The notes under the pieces were generated by a model. That model was not told where the DNA came from. It saw only the letters and a program-made list of their open reading frames with translations, and did not search any database. 32,584 nt of DNA from Emmonsiellopsis sp. PD_33 (taxonomy: Eukaryota; Ascomycota; Eurotiomycetes; Onygenales; Ajellomycetaceae), in NCBI GenBank assembly GCA_032988165.1, contig JANTQF010000384.1:1-32584 (forward strand), written 5' to 3'. The translations under genes were made by a program, and so were the position numbers. Position 1 is the first letter of the stretch. Each line of letters begins with the position of its first letter. Shown in pieces: positions 1 to 9,837 of the stretch.

Positions 1-2430
1 AGGATAGCTGTAACATGACTGCCTTTCAAACCCTGATTAACCTTCTTTACCAGATAACATTACTATAGGATGCCATGAATTCTATTGCTGCCTTCTACTG
101 AGTCATGGCTCACATTCTCTGTTTGAACATTTCCTACCAGGCAGATAATTTCATGGATGATGTTGATATGAAGGGTTTATAATCTTAGTACAATAATGAA
201 GAGGTCATACTAGAAATTTGCTGGTTTGTTTTGGAGTATTTTTAAAACCTGGATCAGACCCTGGTCAGCATTGAGCTCTCAAATACATGCATCCAGGTTG
301 CAAAATCTGAGTTTAGCTGCTCTGGCATGGTTCTTGTTGGATATGTTGTTAATGCTGATGAGTGTTACTCTGAGGCCACTAAAATTATTAAAATCATTGA
401 GTAACCTGAACTGACTGAGATTACTGGGGCTTATATCTTTATTGATGTTTGTATGTATTATTGCATCTAGATTCTGAACTTTACCCTCATTTCCAATCTG
501 ATCTATATGCTATTCAAGAAAAATGCCTTTTTCATTTAGAGGCCTGAGTAATTAAATGTCATGTCAGTTCTGAAGACAGCACTGATGACTACTCCTACTC
601 TGTGCTGCATTGATTATTCTGATGATACTGGGGATATTATGGTTGCAACTAATGCTAGCAAGTATGACTAGGAAGGAATGCTAAGTCAGTGAGATGTTGG
701 GAACAAAAAGCTTCATTTCTGTTGATATAAAAGTGGGATTTAGAGTCTGGTGGAAGTAAAGTATGATGCAGGAAAGTGAGAGTGCTAAGCTATCCTTAAA
801 ATGTTGAAGAAATACTAATATTACCTGTATGATGTTCACTTCATTCTTGAAACTAATGTAAAAATCTTGATTACTCAGCTCAACTAAATAGCCACTGATC
901 TTCCTGATGCTCTGATAACTAACTGACTTGTCTGAATTTAGATGTTTGATTTTGATGTTTATTATGTTCCTGGATGGATTTATAGTGCTGCTAATAGTCT
1001 TTCTTGATGACTGCCTGCTAATAATGAGGTGCCTAAGGATCAAAATATTAATGAATTCATTGAGGTAGAGCTTAATTATATTAGTATGACTTCTACCACT
1101 ATCCCTAACTTTAATATTTCTAATGATGCTAACAGTGAAAAATTCTGTGTTCTTTCACCATTCTATTCTAATTGTAGTGAATTAATTGCTAGATATCTCA
1201 CCATCTTGAAGTGGCCTGATGATATTCTTTGCAAGGTTTTCCTGAAGTGGTGCAAGTATGCACTGAACTATATGGTGTATGGGCAATATTTATTTTGCTG
1301 ATTGAGTAAAGGGATTCTGCTGAGATGTGTGGTGGATGATCTGGATAAGTAGAAGGAAATTATTACTTAAATGTATGATGAGTCAGGCCATAAAGGCCAT
1401 GAGACAATCAATCATAAGGTCTCTTAGTGATATTAGTGGGAAGGCCTATTCACTGATGTCAAGGCATATTACAAGAGATGCTGTGAGTGCCAGTTCTGAG
1501 AAAGTAACTACCTTGAAGAGCTGCTGTATCTGACTCACTGTAACTATCTGTAAGATAAGTAGTGTATAGATGTTGTCAAGTTTCTGAAGAACTGGGGGAA
1601 ATTGTGTGTGATTATTACTTAGAATGACCTCACTGGCTGGGTTGAAGATTGGCCCCTTGTGCATGTAAAAGTAGAATATGTGGTCTAGTTCATTTATGAG
1701 GATATCATATACTGACATGGCTGTTTCTGAGAAATGATGTGTGATGATAGGCTAGAAAATCAGAAGTAGATTAGAATTCTCACTGTTAAGTATTATGTCA
1801 AGTAGATAATGATTTTGCTGTACAATGTGAAAGTGAATGATATGATTGAATATAGCCACTGCTCTATTTCAGATGTGCTAGCAAAGCTTGCTGTAGATGG
1901 AAGGAATTGAGTTAATCATTTCCACTTAGTATTATGGGTAGATTATATCTTCATTTGATAATTAACAGGTGAAATGCCATTCTATCTGCAATATAGTTAT
2001 AATACTATCCTTCCTGTTGAGCTTGAGGTTCCAATGTGGCAAATACTTTCATGACACACTGTTTGCTCTCATGCTAACTTGATATACATGTGGATTTGAT
2101 AGTTGGAGAGGTGGGATGAGGATCTGGAGAAGGTGGCCTTTCACCTACAGTGTGCATGAGAGAAAAATTGGGATCTATTTAATGAAATTAAATGGTTAGT
2201 GTATAATTCAGTTCAGGTAAGAGATCTTGTCCTTCTATATGACACTAAAATAGAAACATCCTATTCTATTAAACTTAACTTCTGATGGTTGGGTCTGTAT
2301 TGTATGTGGGAGGCAAACCATGAGAAAGATACTTACTATTTTGAAGAACTGAATGGCACACTATTCTGCAACATCACTGCAGGTAACTGGATAAAGAAAT
2401 TTTACCTTTATGATGATTAAATGCTGGCAG
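1..2430 (+). pseudogene. Ty3/gypsy retrotransposon pol (RT-RNase H-integrase), decayed, 5' end outside the window
   Basis: This is the remnant of a retroelement polyprotein that copied RNA to DNA and integrated it. One reading frame (codons starting at positions divisible by 3) runs from base 3 to about 2430. In order it shows the reverse-transcriptase catalytic box as NFMDDVDMKG (about 147-176), the RNase H end as MFDFDV followed by VPG (about 940-975), the integrase zinc-binding part as GHKGHETINH with a downstream CCECQ (about 1386-1495), the integrase core as DLTGW (1626-1640) and HGC (about 1716), and the integrase C-terminal part ending AGNWIKKFY (about 2379-2405). Many in-frame stops interrupt it, but there is no net frameshift. 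Typical changes are Gln to TAA, Trp to TAG and Arg to TGA. gag, protease and the left LTR lie outside the window, and I could not define a right LTR. Confidence 0.88.
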
Positions 2431-2955
2431 TGTTGGATAATGTAGATCTGGTGGAGGATAATAGTGAGAAGAAAGAAGATGTAGGTGGAGGAAAGAATGC
2501 TTTGTAGTCTCTAATTTCTTATGATAAAAGTTTTACAGTTATTATCTAATTGCTGTGTTTATTTCCTTATTTTATTCATTTTCTTTATTTTCTTTGTTTG
2601 GCTGTATTTGCTTGTCAGTTTATTTCCTTTATTAGTTGTCTCTTTATGATTCAAATGCTGACATGAGTAGCATGCTAGAAGCTGAATGTATTTTTACATT
2701 TCTTTACAGTTTTCTTTGTTTTTTTCATTTTATAGCCATCAAAATGGTGGTATGCCTCTCTCACTCTCTCATTTTACCAGCTGTGGCTGCCTTTATACCT
2801 TGTGTTTGAAAAGTCATAAGAGTGTGCTCTGCCCTGCATTTTCCTTTGCCTCTTTCTCACCATTATCATAGATATCTCAACCCTGCCTTTAAACCAACTT
2901 ATGTGATGCATGACAACATTATATCTATAATTTCCCTCACTTCCTTCCTGCAAAA
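2431..2955. other. Spacer between the gypsy pol and the next decayed ORF
   Basis: This stretch is T-rich with a purine run at about 2468-2496 (GA/GGA-rich) directly after the pol frame. That run could be a polypurine tract marking the start of a 3' LTR, but I found no matching LTR copy or primer-binding site in the window. No gene is visible. Confidence 0.35.
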
Positions 2956-5739
2956 ATGTTGAACTGCCAAAATCTGCCTGCCTTGACCCTGAAGCCTACT
3001 GATTTCCTTGCCTTGATTGAACATGGAAGGTGTAAGTTCACAACTACCAGGGAGATTCAGGAGTATATCAATACACTTGACAGGTACTCAGCTCCATACT
3101 ATCAAGTTCAGTGTGAAATTGCTGACCTGATTATGAGCAGGCATGAAGATAGGGAGGATGAGGTAACTGTATATTTTGAATGGATGAAAAAGGATAGGGC
3201 CTGGCATGCAGTAATGTCTGAGGCTGACTTTCACCACTAGACAATGAAGATCTATTGTATGGTAGAGACAGTCAGGGTTCATTGAAATCACACTTTGGAA
3301 GGGTATAAAACTTGTGTGGAGTACTAGGGGAAGGCTGTTACTGATGAATTCTAATTAATGCTAAAGAAAAATAAATGATACTAATATGCAGTAACCCTTG
3401 CAAGAAATTGTGACTATCCATCTGCAGTGAAGAGAATCAATCAGGTAATATGGATTTAGCTGTGTTAAAATCCTGAGAGAGGTAAAAAGCTGAATAAAGA
3501 GCTGATGCTCTCTGACCTTAATATGGCCTCTAAGCCAGATTTTATTAGCCCTGCATTGAATATGAAAGCCATCTATGCTACTAGACTTCATATTAGCCTT
3601 AAGGGAATTCTTGCAGCTAGTGCCCTACCATCTCTTCCTGTACTTATTAACCCTTACTCACTAATTTTCTTATCCCTACCCTCTTGAAATCTTCAGCCTC
3701 AGCCTCCCTCAGCTTTACTATGTGATTCTCATATGACTAGCTAAATACCTCTACCTTCTCCTTGCTCTTCTCAGGATAATTACTGCCATTCTGGATTGAT
3801 TCTCATGTCCCTTTCTGCTTTCTTGTCTGGTGCTTCTTGAAACCCTGGCCCTGGTTTGCCTACTTCTTGCTCATGACATGTCTCTGGCCAATTAATTTCA
3901 TTAATAGCTATCTTCCTGTCCAATATCAGCCTCTCCTGTTTTGCCAGCCTGTTGCCAGAAGAAATGGTAGAGCTTGAGAATCAAGGTGCTGATAAGAAGG
4001 ATCCTGATGTTACTGAAGCTGTTGAAAAGTGTTGGAAAACTAGCTGTTGTGAATGTGCATGTTGTCAGAATATCAAGCCTGCCTTGAAAGCTCAGCTCAA
4101 TGATGTAAAGGAGCTGAATGATAGCCAGCTTATCAAGCTTCTAAATTAGCTTGTAAAGCTATTATTCTTTTTTTCTTTGTGCTACTACCATGCTGTTAAT
4201 TTTAGAGGGAAAATTGATTTGCTGACTTGGGGTTTGAACCAGGTAGCTTTGACATCCAGGCTTGAGGCTATCATTAATAGCCATAGAAATCTTGGCTGAA
4301 TCTACACTGCTAATGGCACTTTTCATTATTTTTGCAAAGAGTGCTGCCCTGCTCACCCAGAGAATCTTCTTTAAATATATTATATGAAGCATGCTACTCT
4401 CCCTTTCATTGCTCTGCTGAACTGGGTGAGCATATTAAAGAATCTTAACCTGGGAAGTATAAATATAAACCTTATACTGAATGGCTGGGGTGCAAATAGC
4501 TCTTTATCTCTTCTGATTTTCTCCTGGCTCTGAATGGAGATGGCTGTGGGAAATGTGCCTGCTACATACAATACACTTGAAAAGATGGTGATGCATGAAT
4601 GGAATATGTACTTGTTTCATTAGTAAAAGAATTAGAAGTTGCTGGGGTGGCTCCACACAATGCTCCATGAAATTGTCCAGTAGATAATTTGCCAGGACCT
4701 GGTTTACTATGCCTGGTATGTTGCTCTTTATCTGGATTACCAGATAAGACTTATCTCCTACTCTTATTATGCCAAGTTCATTAGAAAGGGGAATAGCATG
4801 TTTTTCCAGCATATTAATATCAACATTTGATGTCTCACTGAGGAAAATCATAGTGCAAATATAATCTAAGGGTCTGTCAGTATGATAAATGAGGATCATG
4901 CAAACTACATGACTGTGGTCTCTAGCATGCATTGCTGTGTCTCTGAGTGGAATTACTAACTTTATGGAAGGAGGTTTCTAAATGGTGGAATTATTCAGAA
5001 TGTCTCTCTGTAGATGCTTACTAATCAAAATTTGTGGGATTTTAAGATTAGCTGGAAGATTATTTCTTACAAGCAGGGAGATGTGTGAATCACCATGCCA
5101 CACATTTCCCATGGGAGTACTGGCCTGACTACAATTAAGTGGAGAATGATGCTTCTGTGGTTTGTTGGGATTCAGAAAGATGATAAGTCTTTAAAAGTTC
5201 CAGAGAGTAGCATATAGGAGTAGCTCTTGTAGGTGAATTAAGACCTCATTCATGGATCTGTGATACCCTCTGACCTGTCTGTTCTGTATGGTAGCATTTC
5301 TTATCACTTTTTTATTACTGTAGTTATGATGGGTCTTGATGCACTTTCTAAAGCTTTAATTGAATATTAATAATAAGATGATTCTTTGATCTGAAGAGAG
5401 TAGTAGATTCTTTTTGACCTGATGCCTGATTAGCCAGTTAAGAATTATATTCTAATCTGATGTAAGAGAGCTGTGGGGACTGTGATTCATGCCTTTATAA
5501 CTATGATGAATGCTGAGAAGTAGCTGTTTGGCCAGTAAAGTTTCTTTTACTATTACTATAATAACATTCCTCTTGATTCTATTGTTGGTGACTATATAGC
5601 TGTAGAAGGAGATGCCATTAGAATCTCAGTTCATAGCTGTGAGGAGATAGATATCAGCTAGCTGATTCAGCTAATCATGATTTCCTGCCTCAGGGCTGGG
5701 AAATGTTTTGGCCAATCAGAGCCTGTCTTTCTGCTGTAG
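2956..5739 (+). pseudogene. Decayed ~928-codon mobile-element ORF with a 2OG-Fe(II) dioxygenase-like C-terminal region
   Basis: A single frame from the ATG at 2956 to the TAG at 5737 holds scattered stops but no net frameshift over about 2.8 kb. Three intact stretches (2956-3240, 3505-3687, 3952-4149) and the region 4198-5739 share that frame, so I read it as one ancestral protein. The N-terminal third matches nothing I recognise. In the C-terminal half, residues about 612-623 read RKGNSMFFQHIN, which fits the HxD iron motif (Asp now Asn) of the double-stranded beta-helix 2-oxoglutarate dioxygenases. Residue 719 begins HGSTG and is followed 11 residues later by Arg, then LLWFVG, which fits the distal His and the 2OG-binding Arg. 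It sits 3' of the gypsy pol in a different frame, so it may belong to that element or to a nested one. The single-ORF reading is firm; the dioxygenase assignment is moderate. Confidence 0.5.
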
Positions 5740-6060
5740 TTGCTGCCCTTGCTGCCACTAGTGCATGTTTATTTTTCCTTATTATATCACTTAGTTTGCT
5801 TCCTCTATGCTATGTTTCCTCTATATCTTCCTTATTTTCTTTTGTTTTCTATGTGTAGTCTGCTGCTGCTCTATATTTATTTTTCTTGCTATATCTACTT
5901 TTCTTTCTATACTTACTCATCTATATATATCTTACCCTGTACCTTTTACTACTAATTTTACCTATTATATTTTCTTTCTCTTTACTCTCTATTTTCCTTG
6001 TGTCTCTTTCTTCTTCATTATCTGTACTGCTTGCCTCAATCTTTATTGCTATCTATTGTA
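5740..6060 (+). repeat. Low-complexity pyrimidine tract
   Basis: The plus strand is almost entirely T and C (TTT, CTT, TAT runs) for about 300 bp, directly after the decayed 928-codon frame. Leu/Phe/Ser/Tyr-rich translations here are products of this composition. It may be a 3' untranslated region or an internal part of a mobile element. Confidence 0.6.
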
Positions 6061-6061
6061 G

Positions 6062-6190
6062 GCTGCCCTGCCTATCTAGAGCATACCTTTTCTTTTCCTT
6101 GTGATGAGACTATGGATCTTATCATGTATAAGATCATTAGTATAAAGTCATGTGCTTATAAGCTACCCTGCCTACCTAGAGCATACCCTT
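6062..6190. repeat. 26-bp direct repeats 100 bp apart enclosing a perfect hairpin
   Basis: The segment at 6062-6087 (GCTGCCCTGCCT... ending GCATACC) recurs at 6162-6187 with 24 of 26 bases identical. Between them GATCTTAT (6115-6122) and ATAAGATC (6128-6135) form a perfect 8-bp stem with a 5-nt loop. This may mark an element terminus, but I could not assign it to an element. Confidence 0.55.
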
Positions 6191-6570
6191 CCTTTATTGC
6201 TGATCTGCTCATTCATTTCTCTAGGCCTTACTTCTACTTAGTGATTTACATGTCTTAGGGCTGTGCTCTACCCTCTCCTCATTCAGAAACCTCTTGCTGA
6301 TTCTGTTTCAGCTCTATCTCTATCTCTAGCCATGGAAGCTACTGCCCTATAATCTTATGGTTCAAGCTGTTGATGAACTGTCCTGCCTGGGCCTCTACCC
6401 ATAAATGCCAGCTACATTTACTGTAGCCTAGAAAGGGCTTTACTGTTGCTGACTTGCCTATTCATCTCTGAGCTGCCTCCCTATCTTGATATAGCTACTT
6501 TCTTGCAAACAGACAATTCAACACACAGTGCATAGCTGCTTGTTGGCTGACTTTGAGACTACATAGTTAG

Positions 6571-6670
6571 ATTGATTTTGGAACTGTATATTTAGGGCTG
6601 CTGTCCTTGCTGTGAAGTGAATTGATTTTGAGATAATATATTTAGATTTGCTACCCTTACTGTAAAACTG
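6571..6670. repeat. Degenerate 50-bp tandem repeat (two units)
   Basis: Units 6571-6620 and 6621-6670 both begin ATTGATTTTG and align without gaps at about 34 of 50 positions. A partial related stretch starts near 6548 (TGACTTTGAGA). The divergence is largely G/A and C/T, as expected in this mutated block. No gene is visible between 6191 and about 6900. Confidence 0.4.
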
Positions 6671-6924
6671 AGCCATTCTTTTATTTACTGGGTTGATGAA
6701 TCAGAGGGAGGGGAGATATATGATGGGGATCTACTGTTAGATTGAATCAATTTTTTGCTGAGGCTTTCACTGCCAAGTATAGCTATGAAGATAGATATTT
6801 TCTTTTCATTGCAAGATATTATCTATTTGTTTGTGGATTTCTCATGTATGTATATGCTTCTTTGAGATAGATCTTTTATTTCTTTTGTGTGTGCCTTATC
6901 ATTCTATTACTGTGTTATTTTGTA

Positions 6925-7570
6925 CTATAGATTGCCAATACATTTCTCTGCTTTAATATTAATATCAATTCTTTTCTTGTGTTTACTGCTACCCTGTTCA
7001 GTGCTGCCTGACATGCACACCCTGTTCCTACTTCATTATCATGACTCTTAAGTCCTTACTTCTACAGAAAAAGACAATTTTACCCTACTAACTAGCTATT
7101 ATCTTCTAGTAGATGCTGGATATTCATAAAGGAACCCATTAGTTCTTTCCCCCTATTCTGATATGTAATATCACCTTAAGGAGTGAGATCACATTGATAA
7201 GAGGCCTGTAAACATTAAAGAACTTTTCAATCTGTAGCATTCAAGTCTTCAGAATGTGGTTGAATAGGCATTCAGTATTTTCAAGCATTAATTTCATATA
7301 TATAACTACCTGAGAGATGGATATAGCATTGAAACACAGGTTCAACTAGTGTATGAATTAGCAGTGCTTTATAACTTCATAAATGAGTATTAGAGGTATA
7401 GAGAGAAAGATGACTTACAGGCAAATACTGAGCTTACTTATCTGCAGCTGCCTGCAGGTAATCATGAAGAATGCCCTACTGATATTGATAGAGACTATAT
7501 GGTTAAGAAAAGAGATGAAATTGCAGAGGAAATGTGGTAGATGTACCAGGTGTATAGTAATGAGAGATGA
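6925..7570 (+). pseudogene. PIF/Harbinger-type DDE transposase, decayed C-terminal part
   Basis: Remnant of a cut-and-paste transposase of the PIF/Harbinger (DDE_Tnp_4) class. In the frame running from about 7037 to the TGA at 7568, HDS (about 7040) is followed by YYLLVDAGY (about 7097-7123), YHLKE (about 7169), a VNIKELFNL...SSLQNVVE stretch (about 7210-7270), and an end reading VLYNFINEY (about 7355-7385) and DEIAEEMW...MYQVYSNER. These correspond to the family's HDSRVL, YYLADAGY, Y-H-L-K-E-W, RNVVER and LHNFIR-type blocks. Several stops interrupt the frame. An upstream piece reading IDCQYI near 6927 could be the first catalytic Asp block but lies in another frame, so an indel or intron is needed there. 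The N-terminal part is not recognisable. It converges on the Myb/SANT-like ORF at 8047-9246. Confidence 0.72.
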
Positions 7571-8046
7571 TAGGTAGAGATAAAAGACCTATAGATATGT
7601 AGAACTTAATGATTTTCATAATTTTTATATTTTTTTTGAATCTATGTTGTTTTTGTTGCATTAGAGTCCAATATATATAAATTGAGAAACCAAAAAATAG
7701 GGGAAAACATAGTGAAATTTTGAGTAGATTACAGAAACAGTGAAATTCAGTGATAATAAAATATCACCACTTTTTATGTGAGGAGGTTAGATTGTCAAGA
7801 GCCAATGTAGTCATCTGATTGGCTATAAAAATATAGAATAGTAATATATACTAAAAAAACACAAGTAAATTACTATTTTGTAATTTAATAACTGAGATGT
7901 AGGCTAAAACATCAACAACTTTTATTTAAAGATATCTATAAGACAGGTAAAATGCACACTGCAGACTTACTTAATACTCACTTAATGCCTACACTTACTT
8001 AACTGACTTACTACTCACTAAATACCTTCTAATTCATTCCTCCTGC
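7571..8046. other. Spacer between convergent Harbinger transposase and Myb/SANT remnants
   Basis: This is very AT-rich sequence between the ends of two convergent decayed ORFs. It contains A-rich and T-rich runs that could have held the two polyadenylation regions. No coding signal is seen. The short frame at 7383-7577 is an out-of-frame reading of the transposase end. Confidence 0.45.
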
Positions 8047-9246
8047 CTAGTTCATTCTACTCTGTTGCACCTCACTATTCTCATGATTTGCTAACACTCT
8101 CATTGCCCAGTCCTTTCTATCCTGTTTAGACAGGTATTTATACATCAAAATGTATGTTTAATTATACCCTGAGTCCTATAAAAGCTCTACAATCAGTGTG
8201 TAATGTGAGAGAGAAATACATGCATCTTTCCTATCACCAATCTTTTACTTAGCAGGTAAGAGCTTCTGAACCTCCTGAAAGAATAAATCCAGAACATTCA
8301 TTATATCCTTAGCCTTTCATATGCTAACCTCTGTAGATTCCACAATTTTATCCCTCAGTTTCTTGATACTAGCTGCTAGACTGCCACCTTAAACACATTT
8401 TACCCTTAATGAATCTCTGCTGTCAAGGCTTGTAGATCTTGATGCTAGCAGTGACAGCAACAGCACTCTCAGTGTTACTAGTAATAATAGCACTATCTAT
8501 AGTGATAATGAGGTGATTTATATGAGATCATCATCATAGTTATTACTGTCTTCTGCAACTGCATGGATCTACTTTTAAATAGTGATAAAACTAGCTGCAT
8601 ATTCCCCTGTTGCCATCTTACTATCAAGGAGTTATTCAAGGCAGTCCTTATAAGGAGGCCTGCAGCTGCAGAACTCCTCCATATCTGGGTGTTTTTCAAA
8701 ATATTTATTCATTACCTCTAGGGAATTAATATAGGTTTCCTTCACTGAATTATATGACTAATTAGATATTTGATTTTGATGCTTCTCCCACAGCCTGTAT
8801 AGTGATTTAAAGCATGTGAAATGACTAGTAAGTTATTATCTGTTCACATTTTGGTGTGTAACATCCTATACAGCCTTCACTGCTAACTATTAACCCCAAG
8901 CTTTGAAGCCCCCATCTGACTCAAATCTCTCACATATGGCCTTCAGCAGGCCATCCAACAGGGCCTGTTCTATCACTACAGTCCACTTAATAAGAATATA
9001 GGTGGTATCCTTTTTATTAGCCTTACTATACCTGCTCTGTATAGACTGTGTGGTGGTGGCCTGCATCAGCTGGGTTATCTCATTGTCTGAGGAATCCCAT
9101 GGATAGACCTCCTCCTGGGTGGTGTCAGTGGCAATATGCATTGAAATTGGTGTATTCAGTAGGGTTGAGGGGTTCAAATGTTGGGTGAGTTGAATTCCAT
9201 TGGATTCAATATCACAAGGTGATAAGATATAGTTCAAATCCACCAT
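8047..9246 (-). pseudogene. Myb/SANT-like DNA-binding protein of a Harbinger-type element, decayed
   Basis: A minus-strand frame of about 400 codons begins at 9246 and keeps one frame to a TAG at 8047-8049, interrupted by point-mutation stops. The first 118 codons are intact. KWTVVIEQALLDGLLKA followed by FESDGGFKAWG matches the start of the Myb/SANT-like DNA-binding domain, where the family has W-T-x5-LL-x2-L and GGFK-x-x-W. Downstream the same frame gives LTSHF, a tryptophan-bearing helix (LYRLWEKHQNQ), ENxYFEKHPDMEEF-like sequence near 8690, and DRKDW near 8110. Such proteins commonly accompany Harbinger transposases and help them bind DNA. Its convergent arrangement with the transposase at 6925-7570 supports a single element ending near 9400. 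Domain call is good; element limits are inferred. Confidence 0.68.
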
Positions 9247-9621
9247 ATTTTCTGTTTTTGATGTGCAAAATCATGGAAATTAGAGAAGATGGCTGTTTTC
9301 ATTGTATTGTGACACAATTTGGTATTCAAAAACTAACATTAATCTGGCATAGTGCCTGCAGTGCCATGGTGGAGTCAAAATATACACTATATACACTATC
9401 TTCATGCGTACGAGATTATGATCCACTTTTGCACCCCTCAGGTGGTAAGGTAAGCTCTCTGCACTGAACACGGCCTTAGTTCAACCACCCGGGGCTCTCC
9501 GAGAGCGAGGAAGGGCGGACGGCAAAACGAGGTGCGATGACCTACCGACAATTTTGAAAAGCGGGTTTAACTTACTAGTATCATTTGTGAAATCTTATGT
9601 TGGTTTTCTATTTTAATATGC

Positions 9622-9837
9622 ATGGGACGAAACAAGACAATTCATGGTGTGGAAAAGGTTAGGGTAATTGAACTGACCGGGCATAAAATAAGTCTTCTCG
9701 GCCTTGAAATGGACATCTCTCTCAAAAAAACCGCTACGGCTGTCAAGTATCTAGTAAAACCGGACAATTTCTACCGTCGCCACAGATCTAGACCAGAGAT
9801 AATTATAGCTCATGAGGACGGTTTGCAAACTGTCTAA
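9622..9837 (+). CDS. Short ORF of unknown function beside the repeat boundary
   Basis: A 71-codon ORF starts with ATG and sits in the first CpG-containing sequence after the mutated block. The product is basic at its end (FYRRHRSRPE) with no recognisable domain, signal peptide or membrane segment. I see no splice sites that extend it convincingly. It may be chance or a fragment of a gene disrupted by the repeat block. Confidence 0.18.
   Translation: MGRNKTIHGVEKVRVIELTGHKISLLGLEMDISLKKTATAVKYLVKPDNFYRRHRSRPEIIIAHEDGLQTV

Larger units (their letters stand above)
1..9406. repeat. CpG-free, RIP-like mutated transposon block
   Basis: I read each line and found no CG dinucleotide from base 1 to 9406; the first is at 9407-9408. 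TG and CA remain common, so the loss looks like conversion of CpG to TpG/CpA. In-frame TAA and TAG stops at ancestral Gln and Trp codons show that CpA to TpA changes also occurred. The block is AT-rich and made of decayed mobile elements. Known causes of such a pattern in fungi are repeat-induced point mutation and deamination of methylated cytosine; which one acted here is inference. The block continues past the left edge of the window. Confidence 0.93.

Noticed and set aside
4225..4245. GGTTTGAACC resembling a tRNA T-loop
   Set aside because: No acceptor stem, D-arm or anticodon arm can be drawn around it, and it falls within a decayed coding frame.
4504..4932. 142-codon minus-strand ORF in the repeat block
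   Set aside because: It lies antisense to the conserved dioxygenase-like frame, has no recognisable domain, and is open only because the CpG-free sequence lacks some stop contexts on that strand.
5740..6258. Several overlapping Leu/Phe/Ser/Tyr-rich frames that look like membrane proteins
   Set aside because: All come from one low-complexity pyrimidine tract read in different frames.
8246..8265. GGTAAGAGCTTCTG, similar to a retrotransposon primer-binding site after an LTR
   Set aside because: The position lies inside the minus-strand Myb/SANT-like frame, which continues in phase on both sides; no paired LTR was found.
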